64,000 nt of DNA from Lachnospiraceae bacterium (GCA_910573755.1 CAJTBO010000019.1:23742-87741), one strand, 5' to 3'. Shown: positions 55,199 through 63,929, counted from the stretch's first letter. Notes: generated by a model not told the origin, from the sequence alone. Translations and numbers: made by a program.

Positions 55199-55460
55199 AT
55201 GAAATTTGAGTGGGACGAAGAAAAAAATATATAAAATTTCTTTTGAGACGGCAGCATATGTTTTTGATGATCCTTATTACATTGAAATGTTTGATTTTGA
55301 GCATAGTGTTGATGAGGATAGATATATTGCGATAGGGAAAGTCGGCGATGTACTGTTTGTAGTATTTACAGAACGAAAGGAAACGATTCGATTAATTTCA
55401 GCCAGGCTTGCAACTAATGCAGAAAAGGAGCTTTATTATGACCAAAACATTAATTATTGA
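55199..55460 (+). pseudogene. BrnT-family toxin with damaged N-terminus
   Basis: The ATG at 55199 starts MKFEWDEEKNI, the typical BrnT opening, but meets TAA at 55232-55234. The rest of BrnT (ISFETAAYVFDDPYYIEMFD through ERKETIRLISARLATNAEKE) is in another frame. Aligned to the family, the short KHG stretch between the two parts is lost, probably by a small deletion in the A-rich run. Translation from the TTG at 55206 would give 84 residues without the normal N-terminus. Probably inactive. Confidence 0.7.
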
Positions 55461-55617
55461 AAGTGGACAAAAACCAACGGAAGAACAATTAAAAGAGGTT
55501 GAAGAGGCGAAAAAAAGCCCAATTAACTTTGATGAGGATTGTGAGGAGTTGTCGTCAGCCATGATGAAAGCGTTTAAGAGTGCGGTTGTGCAAAGAAATC
55601 GTAAGAAAAAAGCTTAG
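55438..55617 (+). CDS. Antitoxin partner of BrnT (BrnA-like)
   Basis: A 59-residue protein starting MTKTLIIESGQKPTEEQLKE and containing the KKSPINFDEDCEELSSAM segment common to small antitoxins encoded after BrnT. It overlaps brnT by 23 nt. AAGGAG lies about 8 nt before the ATG. Confidence 0.65.
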   Translation: MTKTLIIESGQKPTEEQLKEVEEAKKSPINFDEDCEELSSAMMKAFKSAVVQRNRKKKA

Positions 55618-55624
55618 AAATATT

Positions 55625-55866
55625 GGTGGAAGAATTTTATCCCCCAATATCCCCCAAATGGAAAATGGCTATCCCCCAAATTTGAAAAATGAGAAATCGG
55701 AAATTTTAGAAAGCAAAATGAATTTTCCCCCAAAATAAAATTTGGGGGATACGGTTGAAAAGCCGCTGGCTTAGAGCAGTCAAAAATCACTGCAAAGCCA
55801 GTAAAATACATAGTTCTGGGGATGAGCGACCGGGACACAAAAAAAGGGAAAGTTCGCAAAGCAGAT
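55625..55866 (+). repeat. 245-bp intergenic repeat, copy C
   Basis: Nearly identical to copy A over the whole length, starting right after the antitoxin stop codon. Its end reads GCAGATGGGGCT, so the tsf-like codons are lost here and no tsf-like terminator follows. Confidence 0.9.
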
Positions 55867-55911
55867 GGGGCTATGTAATATAGAAAAATTAAATTTGAAA
55901 AGAAAAGTTGG

Positions 55912-55943
55912 AGGGCTTCAGAGAAATCTGAGGCTCTTTTTCT
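55912..55943 (+). terminator. Terminator at the right end of the accessory array
   Basis: AGGGCTTCAGA (55912-55922), GAAA loop, TCTGAGGCTCT (55927-55937), then TTTTTC. Confidence 0.8.
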
Positions 55944-56041
55944 TTTATGAATCTGGAATTTGGATTTCAGTATAAGAATATATTTGTGTAAAATGATTTA
56001 AAAACAAACTATTTTGTCATAAAAATAAATGGTGAAACAGT

Positions 56042-56311
56042 ATGAAATTATATTTTGAATTACTAAAATATCCAGTATTCACAATGAAGCATGTAAGTCA
56101 ATACTATGATAACATTGAAAGTGCGCGTTCGGCGGTAAAACGTTTAATAAAGAGTGGTCTTGTAGTAAAAATACGAAATAATCTTTACACATGCATTAGT
56201 GGAGAAACAGATGCTTCATTGGCGAACCGTTATCAAATTGCAGGAGCGATCACACCAACTTCTTATGATTGTGCATATTATACAAATATAAAGGATGTAT
56301 TTTTTGTGTAA
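56042..56311 (+). pseudogene. AbiEi-type antitoxin, N-terminal fragment
   Basis: The N-terminal 78 residues (YFELLKYPVFTMKHVSQYYD, SARSAVKRLIKSGLVVKIRN, NRYQIAGAITPTSY) are the winged-helix domain of AbiEi-like type IV antitoxins. The protein then ends early with DCAYYTNIKDVFFV, so the larger C-terminal domain and the AbiEii toxin gene are missing. Confidence 0.65.
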
Positions 56312-56355
56312 AATCTCCTTTGATTTTCATCCGTGTGATGATATAAAATAAATAC

Positions 56356-56405
56356 AAACGTGTTGCAGAAACTGCGTAAATCCAGTTAAATGCAGCACGT
56401 TTTTT
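56356..56405 (+). terminator. Terminator after the AbiEi fragment
   Basis: AAACGTGTTGCA (56356-56367) pairs with TGCAGCACGT plus following Ts (56391-56402), with one G-T pair and a T6 tail. Confidence 0.75.
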
Positions 56406-56483
56406 ATTGACTGGCCGGAAACCAGAATAAAGATAGGGTCTTATGTAATAAAAAGAAAATTACAGGGAATATGTTATACGAAT

Positions 56484-56532
56484 TCAGCGCGTAGCCTTTG
56501 GCGTAAATCCAGCAGCCTGGGCTATGCGCTGA
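56484..56532 (+). promoter_or_regulatory. Leader inverted repeat upstream of the MATE gene
   Basis: TCAGCGCGTAGCC (56484-56496) pairs with GGCTATGCGCTGA (56520-56532), one G-T pair, 23-nt loop, TTTTGCG after it. It may be an attenuator or an operator. Confidence 0.45.
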
Positions 56533-56606
56533 TTTTGCGTGAAATGCTGTATGATATGCCCCTATGCCCTGAGAATCAGGGCAGGTTTATGGAAAGGAGA
56601 CTAGAC

Positions 56607-57899
56607 ATGGAATCAAAAAGTAATTCATTTCTTGCAAAGGAGCCGATTCCCCGGCTGATGGGGAAATACGCCGTCCCCTGTATCATTTCGCTTCTGGTGG
56701 GCGCGCTGTATAATATTGTTGACCAGATATTCATTGCCAATGCCTCATATCTCGGCTCTTATGGGAATGCTGCAAATACCGTGGTATTTCCGCTGACTGT
56801 GATCGCCCTTGCCATCGCTGTTATGGTGGGCGATGGCTGCTGTGCTTTTGTGAGCCTGAGCCTTGGGAAAGATAAGCCGCAGGATGCAGGAAGGAGCATG
56901 GGAAACGCAATCCTTCTTATCGTGGCCTTTAGCTTGGCTCTGTGTGCGGTTTATCTGATATGGGACAGCCGGATCATTACCATGTTTGGAGGGACAGTGA
57001 ATGAAGAAACCTTCCGCCATTCCAGAGAGTATTTTTTCTGGATCACCCTTGGCATTCCGTTTTATATGTTTGGGCAGGCAATGAACCCGGCCATCCGTGC
57101 GGACGGCAGCCCGAATTTTGCTATGGCTTCCACGCTTGCGGGAGCGGCCGTCAATATTGTCCTTGATCCGGTTTTTATCTTTGTGTTCCGGTGGGGGATG
57201 ACGGGAGCTGCAGTGGCAACGGTAATAGGCCAGATCGTGACGGCTGCTCTGGCGGTGTGGTATCTCGCACACACAAAGACCATAAAATTAGGCAGGGCAG
57301 ATTTTAAACTGAAAGGGGAGATTGTGCGCCGGACGTTAGTCCTTGGCATATGCAGTTTCCTGTCACAGATATCCCTTGTAGCTGCAATGGCTGCCATCAA
57401 TAACATGATTCGCCGATATGGGGCGGTGGACGCTGTGTTCGGGCAGGCGCAGTATGCACAGATTCCGATGGCAGTCGTGGGGATCGTGATGAAATTTTTC
57501 CAGATCGTGATTTCCATTGTGGTGGGAATGGCGGCAGGCTGTATTCCCATCGTTGGGTATAACATGGGCGCAGGGGCTGTGGAGAGGGTAAAAGAGTTCT
57601 TTGCAAGGCTGCTTATTGCGGAAACTGCCGTGGGGATACTGGCCCTTGTCATTGCGGAGCTCTTCCCGGGCAGGCTTGTGGGGATTTTCGGTGCTACGAA
57701 TGAGAGCATCTATTATACGGAGTTTGCAGTACGGGCATTCCGCGTCTATCTCTGCATGGTTGTATTCGCCTGCGTGAACAAAGCGGCGTTCATCTTCCTG
57801 CAGGCTATGGGGAAGGCGGCTGCATCCACCATACTCTCCATGGTCAGGGAAATTGTGTTCGGCGTTGGGTCTTCGTCGCGCTGTTTGTCAGGGGGCTGA
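56607..57899 (+). pseudogene. MATE-family efflux transporter, C-terminally truncated
   Basis: 430 residues of a MATE transporter (drug/cation antiporter): MGKYAVPCIISLLVGALYNI, VDQIFIANASYLG, AMNPAIRADGSPNFAMASTL, PIVGYNMGAGAVERVKEFFA. Homology stops near 57860 at SMVREIVFG, and the frame then reads nonsense into an ABC-transporter sequence and ends at 57899. Roughly the last membrane helix is lost. ATG at 56607 has AAAGGAG upstream. It may keep some function, but truncation is likely harmful. Confidence 0.8.
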
Positions 57900-58577
57900 T
57901 CCGGACCACGCTTCTCACCTTCGGAAGCATGTATTTCATGTTTCGGCTGAATGCTGGCTTCGGGCTTATCATATTGTGCGCTTTCCCGTTTCTGGTGGGC
58001 GTGATCGGGTTGTGCCTGTGGAGGGCAAATCCCCTGCTTTCCAGGCTGCAGGCGCATCTGGATGCCATCAATGAAATTATGCAGGAAGACGTGTCCGGCA
58101 TCCGCATCATGAAAGCCTGCGTTCGGGAAGCCTATGAAAAAACGCGGTTTGGGAAGGCGAACGGCGAACTGGTGCGGACGCAGCTGAAGACCCTTGTGAT
58201 CTTTGCTTTTATGAATCCCCTTACGAATGCAATTATGTACTTAGCTGTCACGGTCATTCTTCTGGCAGGCTCTTTTTCAGTGGGAAACGGCAGCGCCACA
58301 CCGGGAAATGTTATGGCGGCGCTGACCTATACCACCCAGCTTTTGAATGGTATTCTGATGCTGGTCATGCTGTTCCAGAATATTTCCAGAGGGCTCGCCT
58401 CATGGAAACGGGTAAAAGAAGTGCTGGAAAGCGTGCCGGAACTGAAGGAAGGCTCTTTCGACGGGGCGGCTCGGGCACAGGGTGAGATTGAATTCCGCGA
58501 TGTATCCTTTACCTACCCGAAAAGCACCCGGAGCGTGCTTTCCCATATCAATCTAAAGGTACACAGAGGAGAGACCG
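57866..58577 (+). pseudogene. Internal fragment of an ABC multidrug exporter
   Basis: From WVFVALFVRGLIRTTLLTFG to FRDVSFTYPKSTRSVLSHIN and VHRGETV: the second half of an ABC-exporter membrane domain and the first strands of the ATPase domain. It stops just before Walker A. There is no start codon; it is joined to MATE sequence on the left and to a reverse-strand kinase fragment on the right. Confidence 0.8.
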
Positions 58578-59125
58578 TGGTGACGGGGATCGCCCCATTT
58601 TTTCCCGGAGATATTCTTGTAATAAGTTGAACGTGCCGTGTCGGAGCGTTCAATATTCCTTTTCCCCTCGTCCCATGTATCGCCATACATTTCCATAACC
58701 TTTTTCGTGCGGTAGTCTTTTGGGGCATATAGAAAGATTCTTACCAGATCCTTATTGTTGCGCAGGACATAATCGGCTGAACGTCCGATAATTACACATG
58801 AACCCGCTTCTGCAATCATTTTTATCACTTTATCCTGTGCTATGATAGCCTGCTGTATCACATTGGTACTTAAATACAATTCACGCATAACTGCGTTTTC
58901 ATCAGAGTTGATATTGGAAATAAATTCACCTGCAAGCCCGCTTTCTTTTGCGGCAATCGCTGTCATTTCCTTGTAGTAGCAGGGAATATCCAGCTTTTGG
59001 GCTACCAGTTGTCCGATCTGTTTTCCAGCTGTGCCATGTTCACGGGCGATTGTAATAATAACGCCGGGGGAAGAGGCCCGTATACTCTGGGATTCGGTCC
59101 CGGTTTGTACTTTCCTTTTCTCCTG
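58574..59125 (-). pseudogene. Cytidylate-kinase-like domain, in frame with the upstream MATE gene
   Basis: Reading leftward: GVIITIAREHGTAGKQIGQL (P-loop region), CYYKEMTAIAAKESGLAG, AEAGSCVIIGRSADYVL, and YYKNISGKKWGDPR, the PF13189-type cytidylate-kinase-like family. It is cut at the C-terminus near 58574. Between the MATE stop (TAG, 59126-59128) and the P-loop there is no ATG, GTG or TTG, and the frame is continuous with MATE, so it was probably the C-terminal domain of a MATE-kinase fusion. Confidence 0.75.
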
Positions 59126-60465
59126 CTACAAACTTTTCCATAACTTTGCCATAACGACACCGGTAATAGATACAGCGATCATATCAGCAATCGGAGCCGC
59201 CCAGAAAATACCCGTAACACCGCTGACAATCGGAACAATAAGCGAAAAAATAATGAGCAGTACATCTCTTAAAATGGATAAAGGAGCTGCCGCCTTTGCG
59301 TGTCCTATGGATTGCAGGAAGATCGCACACACTTTTTGTACGCATGTAAAAATGATCAGGGAAAGATAGATCCGCAGGCATAAGACGGCAAATTGTGTAT
59401 AGAGTTTTCCGTCCGCACCGAACATCTTAATGAACAACAGCGGAAATGCTTCAAAAAGGAATGTACATATGATACAGACAATTGCCGTCCACTTGATGAT
59501 GAGTTTTAACAGTTCCTGCACTCTTTCAAATTGCCTTGCGCCATAATTGTACCCTACGATCGGCTGTGCTCCGGCTGCAATACCAATAGCAATATTTTAG
59601 ACAATCTGGAACAGTTTCATAATAACGACAAATGCCGCTAAAGGAATATCCGCGCCATAAACCGAAGCCGCACTTTTACAAGCAGGATATTGTTTATAAC
59701 CATAATGATCACGATAGATAATTGTGTCAGGAAGCTGGAAGTACCCAAGGCCATAACACGTTTCAAAATTCCTGCGTTGGGGCGGAAACTTCCAAGAGAG
59801 ATCTTGAAAGTTTTGCTCTTTGTCAAATAGAAAGCGCAGATCATAAAGCTGACAAACTGCCCCAATATGGTTGCGTAGGCAGCTCCCTTAATTCCTAATC
59901 CCAGAGCAAAGATCGCTACCGGGTCGCCTATGATATTGATCACTGCCCCGACTAACATGGCACACATGGCATAGCGGGGGCTTCCGTCCGCGCGGATAAT
60001 AGACGCAAGTGTATTCTGAACCAGGGCTAAAGGTATCATAGCGTAAATGATAAAGCCGTAGTCATGTGCCAGTGAAAGGTTCGCGTCCGTTGCGCCGATC
60101 AGACGTAACAGATTATCGCCCCAAAGATAGCTGACAGCGATAAGGACTACGCCGCTGAGAAAAGAGCATAAGATACTGTTGCCGACACTGGTATGGATAT
60201 CCTGTGTTTCATTTTTTCCAAAAGAAACGCTTAAATCAGCCGCCGCACCGTCACCAAAAAACAATGACGCTCCCCAACCGATAACCGTGATCGGGAAGAT
60301 AACTCCCGTTGCTGCATTTCCTAAATACCCAACTCCATTCCCTACAAAGATTTGGTCTACAATGTTGTAGAGGCAGGAAATAATCAATGAGAAAATACAG
60401 GGTATTGCAAACTGTTTCAGTAATACGCCGACTTTCTCTGTTCCTAAGTAGTTGTTTTGTTTCAT
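59126..60465 (-). pseudogene. MATE-family efflux transporter, frameshift and nonsense mutations
   Basis: The start at 60465 (MKQNNYLGTEKVGVLLKQFA) has AGGAGG upstream. The frame is good for about 260 residues (NIVDQIFVGNGVGYLGNAAT, SIIRADGSPRYAMCAMLVGA), then shifts at the short A-run at 59673-59677. The continuing frame has TAA at 59597-59599 inside FQIV*NIAIGIAAGAQPIVG, then runs to the TAG at 59126. At least three lesions, so this is a decayed gene. Confidence 0.85.
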
Positions 60466-60660
60466 GCATAACCTCCTGTTTTTACAGACAAAAACGGCAC
60501 ATGCTTCTGCATGTGCCACATAAATCAAACATGCGCCACATGTAGTAATTTTCTGTACCGTAATCAGATTTACGTGCAAAGCACCACATGTGTCGTTGAA
60601 TGACTGTATTAATTTTTTAACCTTGATGATTATATCAAAATCTGTTTTCAAAAGTCAGGA
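60466..60660 (-). promoter_or_regulatory. Upstream region of the reverse MATE gene with ACATG palindromes
   Basis: GGCACATGC-TTCT-GCATGTGCC (60496-60517) is a perfect inverted repeat, and CACATG/CATGTG motifs recur at about 60529-60542 and 60580-60593. On the minus strand TATAAT (60634-60629) preceded by TGA makes an extended -10. This looks like a promoter with multiple sites for a MarR/TetR-like repressor; no such gene is adjacent. Confidence 0.45.
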
Positions 60661-60964
60661 AAGCAAATTTTGAATGTTAATTATGACCGTTGATTCAGAT
60701 AATCTCCAACAGGGCTGGAATTACGCTGAAAAGCTACACGTTGTAAATACATTATAGTGAAAAACAGATTTCTTTTCAAAGGACTTTTTAACCAAAAAGG
60801 CAAAAAAAGAGAGGTCTGATCGTTATCATTTTAAAAAAAAGAATATGGTACTGTATGTGCTTTTTTATGGTTTTATATATGCTGAATATTGTAGAAAATG
60901 TATAAGTGTGTGGTTTGGACTGGATGGGGGATTGTATTCCATGCCGGTTTCGGATCCAGTTCTT
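60661..60964. other. Intergenic stretch without recognisable features
   Basis: About 300 bp of AT-rich sequence between the MATE promoter region and the IS110 remnant. No credible coding frame, repeat or terminator was seen. Confidence 0.5.
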
Positions 60965-61737
60965 GTTAAGATTAAAGCAGCCTCATATTTATCGCTGAGA
61001 CGAAGGATTTCCTGGCCTGCTTCTGAAATGTGCTTTTGTAATTCGTCGATATGGTCAAGGCAGTGTCTGAGTTTCACAGCTTATTCTTTAGAGACAGACT
61101 CGTCAACAGCAGCCTGTATTTCTTCAACAGGAGTTTTACAGCGGCCGTGAACGAAAGGTGCTGCATCAAATTTTTCTCCGGGGTGCTGCAAAATCTGTTC
61201 TGTAATGGAACGGGAAGATTTACCAAATACATCAGAAAAGATATCATCCTGTTTAAGATTGGATACAGTAAGACAATTCTGGGCACGGTTTTTCTCGTCG
61301 GTAATCATCCAGATGAGTTTGAAACGGTATCTTACGAGATCCCTGAGCTCTCTGATGTCAGCAGGTGGAATAAAGGAAGGCCTGACCATGCTGCACATGT
61401 ATAGATCACAAATCCATTTGGCATCTTTGCGGTCGGTCTTATTTCCTTTCATTGGTTTTGGGTATTTGGGATGAGACAGAGTGACCCGGATTTCATTTTG
61501 CTCTAAGATATTGAATACAGTGATCCAATATTTGCCGGTAGATTCCATGCAAACATCTTTACAGTTGTATTTTGCAAGCCGGTTACACAGCTCATTCAAA
61601 CCTTTTGTGAAGGAAGAAAAGCGGGCCTGCTTATACGCTGTACGATTATTGGAATCAGTGATACTGATACAGGCATAGATCCATGTTTTGTGGACATCAA
61701 GCCCACAGCAGTTGGATTTTGAAATTTTGAAAGACAA
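60965..61737 (-). mobile_element. IS110-family transposase remnant
   Basis: The minus-strand frame from TTG 61737 gives 218 residues of the IS110 DEDD transposase (CGLDVHKTWIYACISI, CMESTGKYWITV, KTDRKDAKWICDLY). A TAA at 61081-61083 interrupts it; the same frame continues KLRHCLDHIDELQKHISEAG until about 60965, where homology ends before the Tnp_20 domain. AGGAGG lies upstream of the start. The C-terminal catalytic serine region is missing, so the element is dead. Confidence 0.85.
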
Positions 61738-61779
61738 GTAACTGCCTCCTGATAATATAGTGATAAAACTGACAGTGAC

Positions 61780-61947
61780 TGGTCATCCGGCGAGATCGGG
61801 TCGGCTTCGGAATTTAAACTGGGCAGTGAGATCTTGCGTACCGTGATAGTAAGAGAATTATCAGAAGTTGCGCTGGTTGCGGCGATTATTGCAGTGCGTG
61901 CAACTTTGACATTTTTAATTCACCGGGAAATAAAAACAGAAAAATAA
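61780..61947 (+). pseudogene. DUF1622 membrane protein, C-terminal fragment
   Basis: The frame to TAA 61945-61947 reads EFKLGSEILRTVIV, ELSEVALVAAIIAVRATLTF, LIHREIKTEK. This is the last two helices of DUF1622-type small membrane proteins. The front half is gone, presumably replaced by the IS110 remnant. Confidence 0.6.
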
Positions 61948-62054
61948 GTGTATACAAATACCGGATAAAAGGGGTATGATGATTTTGGAAACAGACAGGG
62001 CATGAGAAATGATCCTGATAGAATCAGATCAGGCTTGGATTGGAGGTTGGGTAC

Positions 62055-62138
62055 ATGCATTTAAAAGTATATAAAGGCGATATTACAAAATTAGCGGTTG
62101 ATGCCATTGTAAACGCTGCAAACAGTTCCTTTTTATAG
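62055..62138 (+). pseudogene. Macro-domain protein, N-terminal fragment
   Basis: MHLKVYKGDITKLAVDAIVN followed by AANSSFL then TAG. This is the ADP-ribose-binding start of an Appr-1''-p macro domain, cut off where the reverse recombinase fragment begins. GGAGG lies about 11 nt before the ATG. Confidence 0.75.
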
Positions 62139-62431
62139 AAACTCGGTTTCAGCACTTTCGCCTTACGCAAGCGGTTACAGATAGTGTGAAGCCCCACACC
62201 CTCCTCGGCGATTGAGAAAATCAGTTCAAAAACGGGGCGGTCATAGTTCGTACCGCTGTAACCGTCATCAACGTAGAACTGGCAGTTCAGAAAACCGTTG
62301 CGCTTTGCGTAATCTTTCAGCATGGTTTTCTGTGTGCTGATGCTCATGCTCTCATTGTTTGTGCCGTCGTCTTTGGAAAGCCTGCAATATAAAGCAGTGA
62401 TTTTGTCGTTATTCAGTTTTGCCCTTTTCAT
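62130..62431 (-). pseudogene. Large serine recombinase remnant with internal deletion
   Basis: The start at 62431 (AAGGAGG upstream) gives KITALYCRLSKDDG, the resolvase domain with the catalytic Ser in YCRLSKDD, then QFYVDDGYSGTNYDRPVFEL. It jumps directly to IFSIAEEGVGLHTICNRLRK of the recombinase domain, so roughly 80-100 residues are deleted. It ends at the macro fragment. The family is the DUF4368/TnpX-type found on Clostridia transposons. Confidence 0.8.
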
Positions 62432-62477
62432 TTTGTCCTCCTTGATGAAAAGGGACTTCCTCTCAACTCCTATTATA

Positions 62478-62648
62478 CTATATTCCCTTTTCCGCTATTT
62501 CCTTAACCTTTTTTGTTATCTGTTCCTCGGCTATCCGCTTGAATACCGTTTCCATTTTTTCAGTGCCTACATAGTGCCTTTCCACGATAATTTTTGTGGG
62601 TGGGTGCTGTCGGGGGGCTCTATGCTGTGCCTTGCTGTCTTTGCTCAT
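62478..62648 (-). CDS. TnpW-type transposon-encoded small protein
   Basis: A 56-residue protein, MSKDSKAQHRAPRQHPPTKI, then VERHYVGTEKMETVFKRIAE and EQITKKVKEIAEKGI. It matches the small TnpW proteins encoded just ahead of TnpX-like recombinases. AAAGGAG precedes the start. It reads into the recombinase remnant in the same direction, 46 bp away. Intact but without a working partner. Function unknown. Confidence 0.75.
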   Translation of the reverse strand: MSKDSKAQHRAPRQHPPTKIIVERHYVGTEKMETVFKRIAEEQITKKVKEIAEKGI

Positions 62649-62672
62649 AAATCTACTCCTTTACATAAAAAT

Positions 62673-62703
62673 AGAGCGCATAGATTTAATTTCTATACGC
62701 TCT
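62673..62703. terminator. Hairpin upstream of tnpW, possible terminator
   Basis: AGAGCGCATAGA (62673-62684) pairs with TCTATACGCTCT (62692-62703), one mismatch. It lies 25 bp before the tnpW start and after the hydrolase gene, both on the minus strand, so it may end hydrolase transcription. Confidence 0.5.
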
Positions 62704-62769
62704 GACGCTGTGTGACTTTTTTATTGTGATTATTGCAATTTCTGTTTAGTTAAATATAGTTTTTCATCA

Positions 62770-63513
62770 TTACACACAAATAAGTTGCAACAATTTTTCT
62801 ACATATTCCATGCTATGATTGATACTTAAATCCCCATGATAGTACTGAGGTAAAATTTCAAGTGCTGACTTGTTAATTTTTTTACTTAATAATTCGGCAG
62901 ACATTTTCATAATTTTCTGTTCTTTCCCACCAACAAGTATAAGAGTTTTTGCCTGACAACCAGTTATTGTATCTTTTAACTTATAACTGGAATTGGCTCT
63001 TAAAAAAGAAATCATATCTTCCTTTTTTATCAGCGAACTATCATTAAAATAATTTTCAAATAAAGATGAATGAATATGCAGGGATTGGAACTGCAACTTT
63101 GCAAACCATCTCTTTTTTATGAGGGGGTAACATAGTGAAAATGAAGGGGCAATGAAATATTCTGTTATTTTCATTGGCATGACCAGCGCACTTTCTATCA
63201 TAGCAAAATCACAAATATTATTTCGTTGTGAGAGTATCTCCACTAACACCTGTCCGCCAAGCGAAAGACCTCCTGCTAACAATATATGACCATTAAATTG
63301 CTCATCAATGTATGAAATAATTTCTTTTGCATTATTTTCGATTGAGGTAAAAGATACATCACTTCCAGTATGACCATCTAATATCGGTATTACAATATGG
63401 AAACGGTTTTTAAGCAACTCTGCCGTTTCCGTATAATTCCACCATGAAAGACCTCCCCCATGAAGAAGAATAATAACATCTATATTTTCCTTTCCAAATT
63501 CAACTGTTTTCAT
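62770..63513 (-). CDS. Alpha/beta-fold hydrolase
   Basis: A 247-residue hydrolase. Near the N-terminus is the oxyanion-hole HGGG (IDVIILLHGGGLSWWNY), then the nucleophile elbow GLSLGG (serine at about residue 84). A candidate histidine is in YYHGDLSINH near the C-terminus; the acid residue is unclear, with GGKEQK where Asp is usual. It is intact, with no signal peptide, so it is cytosolic. The substrate cannot be told. Confidence 0.8.
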   Translation of the reverse strand: MKTVEFGKENIDVIILLHGGGLSWWNYTETAELLKNRFHIVIPILDGHTGSDVSFTSIENNAKEIISYIDEQFNGHILLAGGLSLGGQVLVEILSQRNNICDFAMIESALVMPMKITEYFIAPSFSLCYPLIKKRWFAKLQFQSLHIHSSLFENYFNDSSLIKKEDMISFLRANSSYKLKDTITGCQAKTLILVGGKEQKIMKMSAELLSKKINKSALEILPQYYHGDLSINHSMEYVEKLLQLICV

Positions 63514-63556
63514 CCATCCGCCGTCTTTTAATAAATTTCTACTTGCTAATATTAAA

Positions 63557-63586
63557 ATACTACAATCATACTCACATTTCTATCAA
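63557..63586 (-). promoter_or_regulatory. Possible promoter of the hydrolase
   Basis: On the minus strand, TTGATA (63586-63581), 18-bp spacer, TAGTAT (63562-63557), about 45 bp before the start codon. Confidence 0.4.
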
Positions 63587-63652
63587 ATTTTCATTAATTT
63601 TCACAGTTGGACTATCAGATAAGCAGGAGGAAGAGAAGACGTCCATTAAGCA

Positions 63653-63694
63653 AAAAAGCGATACGGATACTTTCCGGTACCCATATCGCTTTTT
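63653..63694. terminator. Bidirectional terminator
   Basis: AAAAAGCGATA (63653-63663) and TATCGCTTTTT (63684-63694) are perfectly complementary, giving A/T tails on both sides. It ends the minus-strand LysR fragment. Confidence 0.8.
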
Positions 63695-63698
63695 GCTG

Positions 63699-63929
63699 TT
63701 ATTGGTAAGAGGTGTTTGCCGCAATAGCAATAAATTTTTTCAAAAGAGGGCTTTGTGAGCTTTTCTTAAAAAAGAGGCCATAGGACAGCGGCTCGCTGTC
63801 TTTTAAGGGAATTGCGCGGATATCCGTGTTTACAAAGTTCATCCGGGGAAGGACGGAACAGCCATATCCTGCTCTTACAAGGGTAAGAAGCACCTTGGTG
63901 TTAGAATATAAATAGTACAAGTTAAACAT
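63699..63929 (-). pseudogene. LysR-type regulator, C-terminal fragment
   Basis: About 75 residues: YSNTKVLLTLVRAGYGCSVL, PRMNFVNTDIRAIPLKDSEP, YGLFFKKSSQSPLLKKFIAI. This is the end of a LysR effector-binding domain. Upstream on the same strand the DNA is the promoter of the next rightward gene, so the HTH and most of the regulator are missing. Confidence 0.7.

Noticed and set aside
60845..61474. Plus-strand frames over the IS110 remnant
   Set aside because: Antisense to clear transposase homology.
62322..62705. 127-codon plus-strand hydrophobic frame over the recombinase/tnpW region
   Set aside because: Antisense to recognisable recombinase and TnpW sequence.
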